A stretch of 27,090 nucleotides of DNA from the NCBI RefSeq assembly GCF_001949145.1, contig NW_019091535.1, forward strand, positions 743,184 through 770,273. Direction: 5' to 3'. Source of the DNA: Acanthaster planci. Lineage: Eukaryota > Echinodermata > Asteroidea > Valvatida > Acanthasteridae. This document shows positions 1 through 9,300 of this stretch, piece after piece; positions within the stretch are counted from its first letter, which is position 1, and each line of letters begins with the position of its first letter. Made by a program: the position numbers and the translations under genes. A model generated the notes under the pieces. It was not told the origin of the DNA and made no database searches. It was given only the letters and a program-made list of their open reading frames with translations.

Positions 1-295
1 AATAAATACTCACACAATATCTATTCAGAAAACTCCAGGGGATTCTGAATTGAATGAGCCAGTTCGGTATTCCGACAGCGCCTGCCCAAAGCGAAGCGTG
101 TCCGAGGTCATTTGAATGGACGTGCTAGGTCTAGCTTACCAGCACGGCCCTGCGCAGACAGGGCATCTGTACTTTATTCCTGAGGGGCCTTGCTTTTTGG
201 CAATACCGAATTGGCTCATTCTCCAGTGTTGGAGATGTGACGGCATGTTTGCATGGTTGAAACCAAAACTATTCTTGCGTTCTTTGCTCTGGCAG

Positions 296-353
296 TTGAA
301 AAACGTGATGGGACAAATCGAGTACTTCCAGGAGAATCCTCGAAAGGAGGAAG
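296..353 (+). CDS. PRPF31: PRPF31 exon a (copy 1)
   Basis: 58 bp between acceptor CTCTGGCAG and donor GGTAAGA. Starts in phase 0 and leaves one base. It encodes LKNVMGQIEYFQENPRKEE, matching the human KIEEYISKQAKASE region just before GPVEA with one gap. The leftover g plus the tg of the next exon gives Val. The previous exon, ending in phase 0, is not in the window. Confidence 0.8.
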
Positions 354-3300
354 GTAAGATAACACTCCAATGCCTCAGAGTTTCTCCACACCATTTCCCT
401 TAGCAAAGAAAATCTTCACCTGAGGAGTTTTCACCCAGTGTTGGCATTGAAAGCACAGCAACTCCATAAGCAATGTGTTTTTGAACACGGGCCCTCCAGC
501 GCCCGGCAAGCTTGACGGATTTGAGTCTTATCCCAAGTAAGCTTGTCGATTTTTTGACAAGCCCGCTGACAATGCTGAGTTTACAGTTGTTTTATTTAAT
601 TTTCTCTTTTGGTGACACCCTGATATAAAAATCGATATCTCCCAAGGCAATAATTACATCTTAGAACTTCTTTTGAAATGAATCGAACACTTTGAATGCT
701 GTTTGGGCATGTTACATTCTCAACTGCTCCAACATGGATCCGATTATATGTAATTCATGGCTGAGAGTTGCATCTGTGTTCATCGTTTCAGTGGTTGGTC
801 CCGTGGAGGCAGATCCAGAATACCAACTCATTGTCCAAGCAAACAACCTGAGCGTCGAGATTGACAACGAAATCAGTGAGATAGAAGTGCCGTGCAGTTG
901 TTTCCTGCTGTGGTGTGGTCCATGGCTTTTTGCACACCCTCTTTGTACCAAAGTCAATGGTGTTATTTTTCCCCCCGAGGATGTACGAAATCCTATAGAC
1001 CATATCACCGCAGACCAAAGTTATTCCGTTGTTTTGTTTTATTAGATTGTATAAACCTAAGAAATAAACATTTAGAGGATGCAACTGGTTACTTTTCTTG
1101 TTCAGATGAATTTGTTTTCTCAGTAAATTGTTTTTGACACCGAGGCACGTGTATTTTGACTGAAAAATTCCTGGGATACAGTACCTATATTTTCTTGTTC
1201 ATATCTTTCAGAATAAAACTTGAACTTGAGTAGTAACNTAAATACTCATGCAATATCTATTCAGAAAACTCCAGGGGATTCTGAATTGAATGAGCCAGTT
1301 CGGTATTCCGACAGCGCCTAACCAAAGCGAAGCGTGTCCGAGGTCATTTGAATAGACGTGCTAGGTCTAGCTTACCAGCACGGCCCTGAGTAGACTGGGC
1401 ATGTGTACTTTATTCCTGAGGGGCCTTGCTTTTTGGCAATACCAAAGTGGCTCATTCTCCAGTGTTGGAGATATGACGGCATGTTTGCATGGTTGAAACC
1501 AAAACTATTCTTGCGTTCTTTGCTCTGGCAGTTGAAAAACGTGATGGGACAAATCGAGTACTTCCAGGAAAATCCGCGAAAGGAGGAAGGTAAGATGACA
1601 CTCCAATTCCTCAGAGTTTCTCCACACCATTTCTCTTAGCAAAGAAGACGGTTGAAAAGTCTAAAGATGTCTGCAAAACTAAGTCTGGTTTGAGTCTCAT
1701 CCCAAGTAAGTTTGTCGATTTTTTGACAAGCCCGCGGACAGTGCTGAGTTTACAGTTGCTTTATTTAATATTCTATTTTATTGACACCCTGATATAAAAA
1801 TCGATATCTCCCAAGGCAATAATTACATCTTAGAACTTCTTTTGAAATGAATCGAACACTTTGAATGCTGTTTGGGCATGTTACATTCTCAACTGCTCCA
1901 ACATGGATCCGATTATATGTAATTCATGGCTGATAGTTGCTTCTGTGTTCATCGTTTCAGTGGTTGGTCCCGTTGAGGCAGATCCAGAATACCAACTCAT
2001 CGTCCAAGCAAACAACCTGAGCGTCGAGATTGACAACGAAATCAGTGAGATAGAAGTGCCGTGCAGTTGTCTCCTGCTGTGGTGTGGTCCATGGCTTTTT
2101 GCACACCCTCTTTGTACCAAAGTCAATGGTGTTATTTTTCCCCCCGAGGATGTACGAAATCCTATAGACCATATCACCGCAGACCAAAGTTATTCCGTTG
2201 TCTTCTTTTTATTAGATTGTAAAAACCTGAGAATAAACATTTAGATGATGCAACTGGTTACTTTTCTTGTTCGTTTTCTTAGTAAATTGTTTTTGACACT
2301 GAGGCACGTGCATTTTGACTGAAAAATTCCTGGGATGCAGTACCTATATTTTCTTGTTCATATCTTTCAGAATAAAATTTGAACTTGAGTAATAACCTTT
2401 TTCACATATTGGATTTTTGCATTTTGATGTTGTCATAACAACTGCTCTGCCAGATACCTCAAAGCTGTTCCCTGCTCTTTGTTTTTTGGAACAGACATCA
2501 TCCATAAATTCGTTAGAGATCACTACCAGAAACGCTTCCCTGAGCTGGAATCCCTGGTCCCCACACCCCAAGAGTACCTGCGGACGGTCAAGGTTTGTGC
2601 GTCAGTTTAACCCCAAAACTGTCAGAGTCCACCAGATTGACGAGATGTTTGTAGGACTGAGAAAAGTATGGCCCAGCTGATGTTAATTAACCCTAACCAT
2701 CCTCAATCCTTCAAAATCCTCCAGGCTGTTTTGAAGGATTTTGGAGGATAAAGGCTGCATGGCCAAATCGCATTGCTGATTGCAAAGGATGCATTGTCTC
2801 AAGGTTGTGGGTTAGTCCTTGTGTTGTGTTGCATAAATTCATTCCCGCATTATCTGTGAAATCCTCCATACTGCTCTCGGGTACCATTCACACTGCCTCA
2901 ACATCATGAGAATTGCCGGAGGATTTTGAAGGATCGAGGCAGTGGGCACCCCTCCGCGGGACATATTCCAGAAATATCGGAGGATTTTGGAGGACTGAGG
3001 CTGTATCCAATTTGCTTACAGTACAAAAGGGCCTCAGCGGTTAGGTTGAATGTACACAGGGATTTGATACCTCTAAGAAAGTCAGAGTACTTGGAATGCG
3101 CCGTTGGTTTTGGAAGATCAGAAAAAGTGAAAGCATAAGATGCCTTGAAGGAGTTTAGAGTAATCATTTCAACATAGGCTCTGAACTGAACATTTTGTTC
3201 ATTTGACGTGTGCTGAGCGTAGTGATCAAAAAGATTACATCTGTTGGTTTCCCTCGACAGGAACTAGGCAACACCCTCGACAACACGAAGACCAACGAGC

Positions 3301-6300
3301 AGCTGCAGGCCATCCTGACAAACGCGGTGATAATGGTGGTGAGCGTGTCGGCCTCCACCACCCAGGGGACAGAGTTGACGGAGGAAGAGTTGGCAACGGT
3401 CTTTGAAGCATGCGACATGGTACATCCCTGATTTGGACGACTTGAAACTCGGTTTATTTCAGAGGCGAACATTTGTAAAGTGCCAGTCCAAGTCACATGT
3501 AGTTTACTTGTTCCTTTGCAGAGACTTCAGTTGGAGTGAGTTGGGAAGGGTACATTTGCTCACTTGGGGCTTCGCCGAATATCCAAATATTCGAATGCAG
3601 AATTCAAAGAAAGGAAGGAGGAATTTTCTTTCGTTGTCAATGAGAAAAATTGACCCCTTCAGGTTTGTTTCAAGCAGATTCAGATGACAAGCGACAGAAA
3701 TCTTACAACGATTCAAAAAGTAAATCATTCAGCAAAAAGCTTTTATAGAATAGAAATTTTCAACAGGACAAGGAGTATCGTTCGTCTCTGAAATCTTGCT
3801 AAATCGTGGCTGGAGATACTCCTAGATGTGAGAAGCTATTATATCGATCATAATGTGCAATGGTGTGCGTTATAGCAACCTTTTTGGATGTGCTTGTTCA
3901 TCAACAATCTGCCAGTTGGAACGACCGAATATTCAGATATTCGATTGAATTGAAGGTCGAATATTCGAATAGTGAATTATTCGAATTGACTCAGCGCTTC
4001 CAAAAATTACCTAGGAATTACTTGGGAAGCATTGCAACTCTACTGGTATCATGTAGGGCAGGTCAAAAGTCCGTGCACTAAACGTGCCATTTTCTGTAGC
4101 AGTTGAAGTGTCGCGGCGATTCTGGTTCAGCATGAGAAACATGAATGAAGAGAGGATTACTCATTTGTTGCTGCAGGCGTTTGACTTGAACGAGGCCAAA
4201 TCCAGAATCCAAGCCTACGTGGAGTCACGCATGTCGTTCATTGCACCCAACCTCTCCGTCATTGTCGGCTCGTCAACTGCGGCCAAGATCATGGGTGAGT
4301 CTGGACTCCTGAAGATTTTTCTACTACCTAAATGTGGGGATATGTATGGTGTCCTTTCCTCCATAAATTGCCTTTTAACCCTTACCCCACTTAATGCAGC
4401 AAAGTAAAACACATGCAAAAGTCTGGTGCATCTTGATGCGCTGAGTAATCAACAGTAGCCAAACAAACTGGCTAAGTTGAGGCAAGGGAGCTAGTCCCAT
4501 TGAACAATGCCACTGTTGGATCTTGTGATGACTAGCAACCACAGAGTCCTAGGCCGTTTGGCCTTGGGGATGAGTTGACCTATTAGATCTTGTGGTGACT
4601 GGCAACCACAGAGTCCTAGTCCGTTTGGCCTTGGGGATGAGTTGACCTGTTGGATCTTGTGGTGACTGGCAACCACAGAGTCCTAGGTCGTTTGGCCTTG
4701 GGGAGAGTTGACCTGTTGGATCTTGTGGTGACTGGCAACCACAGAGTCCCAGGTCGTTTGGCGTTGGGGAGAGTTGACCTACTAGATCTTGTGGTGACTG
4801 GCAACCGCAGAGTCCTAGGCCGTTAAGCCTTGGAGAAAGTTGACTTGTTGGATCTTGTCACACTGGGCAGGCAAGCCACTTTGACAAACGATGCAGACTG
4901 ATGCCTCTGGCAGGGTTTCTAGCCAAAGTACCCCAGAGAGTAAGAATTTATAATAGAAAGTTGAAACTGGCCTCCACGTGATAATTGGATCAATCTAGGT
5001 TCTTTTGAAATAAATGTGCAAGGAGAACAGAAAACTCAAGGTCTATCATAGCCAAACCGTTCCTCAAAAGGTTCAAATGACGTCGGTTATTTATGCACCA
5101 GAAGCATATAGGTGCAGTTACCCGACTCACTAATTGTTGTAATTTGTTCCTCTAGGTGCTGCAGGAGGATTAACAAATCTCTCCAAGATGCCGTCTTGTA
5201 ACATCCTGGTCCTTGGAGCACAGAGGAAGACGCTATCAGGGTTCTCCAGTGTGGCCACTAATCCCCACACAGGTTACATCTACTACAGCGATCTAGTTCA
5301 GGCCACTAATCCAGTAAGTCTGTGACCCTGACATAAGTGGGATCCAAGTTCCAGGCCTCTATTCCAATCAGTGTGCCACCATCTTGAAGAACTGAGTTCC
5401 AGGCCTCTAACCCACTTCGTTGGCCACCTTCATGCAAGTCAGAACCAAGTTCCAGGCCTCTGATCCACTTAGTCAGTCATCTTCATGCAATTGGAGAACC
5501 AAGTTCCAGGCCCCTGATCCACTTAGTTGGCCACCTTAATGCAAATCAGAACCAAGTTCCAGGCCTCTTATCCAATCAGTGCGGCGTGCAGCAGTCGCAA
5601 CTCTGGTCTCGATCAGTAATCTAACCGCTCTTGTTTCTTTGAATCAACGTCAGGATTTAAGGAAGAAAGCAGCACGTCTTGTCGCGGGCAAGTGTACCCT
5701 CGCTGCCAGGGTCGACAGCTTCCACGAGAGCACCATCGGCACGGTCGGACTGAACCTACGCGAGGAGATCGAACGGCGGCTTTCCAAGCTGCAGGAGCCG
5801 CCCCCTCCCAAGCAGGTGAAGGCTCTGCCAGCCCCCATCGACGTCAGCAGGAAGAAGCGTGGTGGACGAAGGTAGGCATTGAGCCCAAACGCTAAACCCA
5901 GAGAGACTTACAGTTGCCAAATTAAAAGTCTGTTCAAACTCATTCAGCCTCATGTCCGGCTACAACTTTTGATACAAACTACATGGCTGTAGGCACTCAT
6001 CCATCCCTAGATATTAAGACCTCTCGATTTTGCCCGTGATAAACCTGTGACTTTCACTTGACTCGTGTTTTTCTAGGCTGCAACTCGCATGATCTTGATG
6101 TATGTTTTCATTGGTTACTCAGTGAGAGCAGTGAGTAGTGATCTTGCAGTAGTAACTCACACCACAGACTACAGCGTGAGTTGCAGGAAAAGTTTTTCTT
6201 TTTCGATTTGCTTCCAAGAGGCCATTTATTTTACTCACAAATAATTCTACAGAAGGTAAAAATAGGATGTCGTAGAGCAAGGAGTGAATGACAGCACTAG

Positions 6301-9300
6301 ACGTTCGCATGAAGGACAAGGCATGCATATTCAAATGGAGAAATAACAGAATTAACCGTAACCCTCCTCAGTCCTCCAAAATCCTTGGGGTGGTTTCAGA
6401 GGGTTGAGGGCGATAGGCATGGCTGATTGCGAAGGATGCCATGAATGAAGGTTGTGGGTTAGACCTTGTGTTGTCCTTGGTCAGTCATGCATAAAGTCAG
6501 CCCGATATTTCTCTCGAATTAACTGCACTGCTCAAGGATGCCATTTCCACTGCCTCAACATAATGACAGGAATTGCCAGAGGATTTTGAAGGATTGCGGC
6601 AGTAGGCACATCTCCAAGTAACATTGTCAAGAAATTTTGGAGGATTTTGGGAGAATCTAATTTTTTCACCCCTCCCCCACTTGTCGGATTCTGGAGGATT
6701 GAGGAGGGTCCCCAGCAAAAAGGACCGAGGGGGTTTGGGTTAATGCTTTACTTCTAATAAGACTGTGTGTAATGTGTTGGATTCATTTCAGCTACTTCAG
6801 AGAAACTTGGGCTTTATTATACTTCAACAAACTCAGGATGTTAACCTAAATTTTGCCGTGGCTGTGGTCACGTCAGCTTACATGCTTTCTTGGTTTTAGG
6901 AAAATGTTCGCTTCAAAAGAAGTCAACCAGACTCTGCCTAGGGTATTACTAGACTGACAGTGAAATCTAGACCACCGGCAATCCAGTGGTCATTTCAGCC
7001 TTGCTAACATCAAGATTAAATGGGACATTGTGCTCTTTTTTGTAATCGTTTCATCGTTCAGAGTGCGCAAGATGAAGGAGAAGCTGGGCATGACCAGCAT
7101 GCGTAAGGCGGCCAATCGCATGACGTTCGGCGAGATCGAGGAGGACGCTTACCAGGAAGACCTTGGCTTCTCCCTGGGTCAGGTGGGCAAAGCGGGAACG
7201 GGCCGTATACGAGGACCACAAGTGGACAACAAAACGCAGGTCAAGATATCCAAGAGCTTACAGGTGAGTGAGCCGAGGACCGTCCTCACATGAAGACAGA
7301 CCTTGGCTTCAGAATTGGCCCCAAAAATTTGCAATCATTTTTTTAGGATCAATTCTTCTTGCCCTCTCCAATTTGGGTTTCAATTAATTCAGCGGCCAGT
7401 TTGTGTCCACATGCTAACTTTCAGATAAAATCTAATCAACAGTGCAATTCGAATGTTGTTAGATTGTCAAAGGGAAAATGTCTTTGCTATGTCATTGCGA
7501 TGCATTCCAGCCGCTTGTTTCTTTCTGAAAAAGGTTTTGTGTTTGAAAAGGAACCTTTTTTTCCTGAATGTTTTTTGATAAGTCTGAAGGAAAACCATGA
7601 ACCGTAACCATCCTCAATCCTTCCAAATCCTCCCAGTGGTTTTGGAGGATTTGGGGGGATTGAGGCTGCATGGCCAAATTGCAATGCTGGTTGCTAAGGA
7701 TTCGTTGTCTCAAGGTTGTGGGTTAGTCCTTGTGTTGTATTGCATAAATTCACGCCCACAGTATACCTGAAATCCTCCATACAGCTCCAGGATGCCGTTC
7801 ACACTGCCTCAACATAATGAGAGAAATTGCCGGAGGATTTTGAAGGATTGAGGCAGTGGGCGCCCCTCCGCAGAACATATTAACCACTTTATGGTGGCTG
7901 TTGGAGGATTTTGAAGGTTTTTAAGGGTGTATCCTAGCCAAAAGGGCCTTGGCAGTGAGGGTTAACCCTAACATTCCTCAATCCTCCAACAGGTGAAGGA
8001 CTGAGGAGTGTTAGGGTTAGTGGAGAAACTGAATGGTGCTTGCAGCTCCAAGTCAGAACTTCTGATGATCCATCATGCTCTTTTGTGCTCTCAGCTTTGC
8101 AAATCTGTTGGTGTCTCTCTGTGGGGTATGCAGTGCCCGTGGCCTTGCAGTCTTGTCCCCGGGAAGGGATGGGGGGTGCTTGGGTGTGAACAGCAGGTAG
8201 GCCGACCCGCTGGCAGCGTGGTCAGAGCGGTTGAGGTCACTCTCTTGTCTGTCTCGCTCTTCACAGCGCCAGCTGCAGCGCCAGCAGACACACGGCGGAC
8301 GATCGACGGTGAGGGGGAGAGAGACGTCTGGCACAGCGTCCAGCGTGGCCTTCACGCCGCTGCAGGTACGCTGTCGGAATCCTGTCCTGCTTCTGTTACA
8401 AACCAGAGGTCGCCAACCACAAACACAGAAAACAGGCACAAGAATTGGCCAATACATAAAATTATTTACATTATTTTAATTAACGAGGTAAACCACTTAA
8501 AACAAAGCAATGAGCTTGCAGTAGCGAGATTAGAAACAGCCATGCCAAGCAAAACAAAATTTATAAAGCGGCCATGCAAAAACTAACACTGAAGTAACAT
8601 TTTGCAGCCACACAACTCGGCCAAGCAAAGGAAAACACTAATACAGACATTAACTTTAACTTACTTGTACGAAAAATAAAGACTGCTGCCCGGTCGGTGC
8701 AGAACAGTGAGCACAGCCATCAAGGCCGCGCCCCATGAACAGCACCTCCACACCAGCACGGACCCCAGTCGCTATGAAAACCAACCCCCACCGGCAGCCC
8801 AAAGGTAGATCCTAGCAGCAGCAACGTAGCCTTCATCAAAAACAGGAGTGCGGACCTCAAACTGTGCTCACGCACGTTCACCATAACTGACACCGACCGA
8901 GGCCGAGCAGCCTGCTATAAGGCCTTGAATACAGAACGAAACATTCCATGCAAACAGAAAAGGTCCATGCAGCTTTGGTATTTAACGAACAGCAACAAAA
9001 GACAGGTACGAATAGAGGCGTTATGTAACACTTTTCAAAATCACTAAGTTCCTCCCGTGCACCTGCCTGCAATCCATTCTTTAAATGTAGTAATAATGGA
9101 TCGTCAGAGAGTGGACATATCCACTCTGTCTGGTCTTCAAGGCACAATTTATCCTAGCTCATCAGGCCTGTAAGCATTCGTGAAACCATCTCAGCTCCCT
9201 GGGGCTTATACAGCTCGATGCTGCCATTTCAGACGCAAGCAGCTAATCAAACATAACCATCTCTGCCCTCACACGCACCCATTCACACCCCTGGTCAGAG

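Larger units (their letters stand above)
3..1237 (+). repeat. Tandem block, copy 1 (about 1.24 kb)
   Basis: Begins TAAATACTCA at base 3 and ends GAGTAGTAAC at 1237, carrying PRPF31 exons a and b with introns. Nearly identical to 1239-2397 apart from scattered substitutions, a different stretch at about 408-519 (longer here) and a short extra stretch near 1105. It starts at the window's left edge, so more copies may lie upstream. Confidence 0.92.
1239..2397 (+). repeat. Tandem block, copy 2 (about 1.16 kb)
   Basis: Begins TAAATACTCA immediately after the undetermined base 1238 and ends GAGTAATAAC before single-copy intron sequence. Carries exons a' and b'. In place of the 408-519 stretch it has a different, shorter sequence at about 1644-1690. 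Either a recent tandem duplication or the second haplotype. Confidence 0.92.

Noticed and set aside
712-1084. Minus-strand open frames of about 98 codons, repeated at 1881-2187
   Set aside because: They are antisense shadows of PRPF31 exon b and its intron, and recur only because the block is duplicated.
4491-4804. Minus-strand frames with repeated TTRSNRSTLP peptides
   Set aside because: Produced by the 66-bp minisatellite, whose unit is divisible by three; no start, family or splice support.
8008-8586. 192-codon plus-strand frame, the longest on that strand
   Set aside because: It overlaps PRPF31 exon i in a different frame from the conserved one and otherwise covers intron; a shadow.
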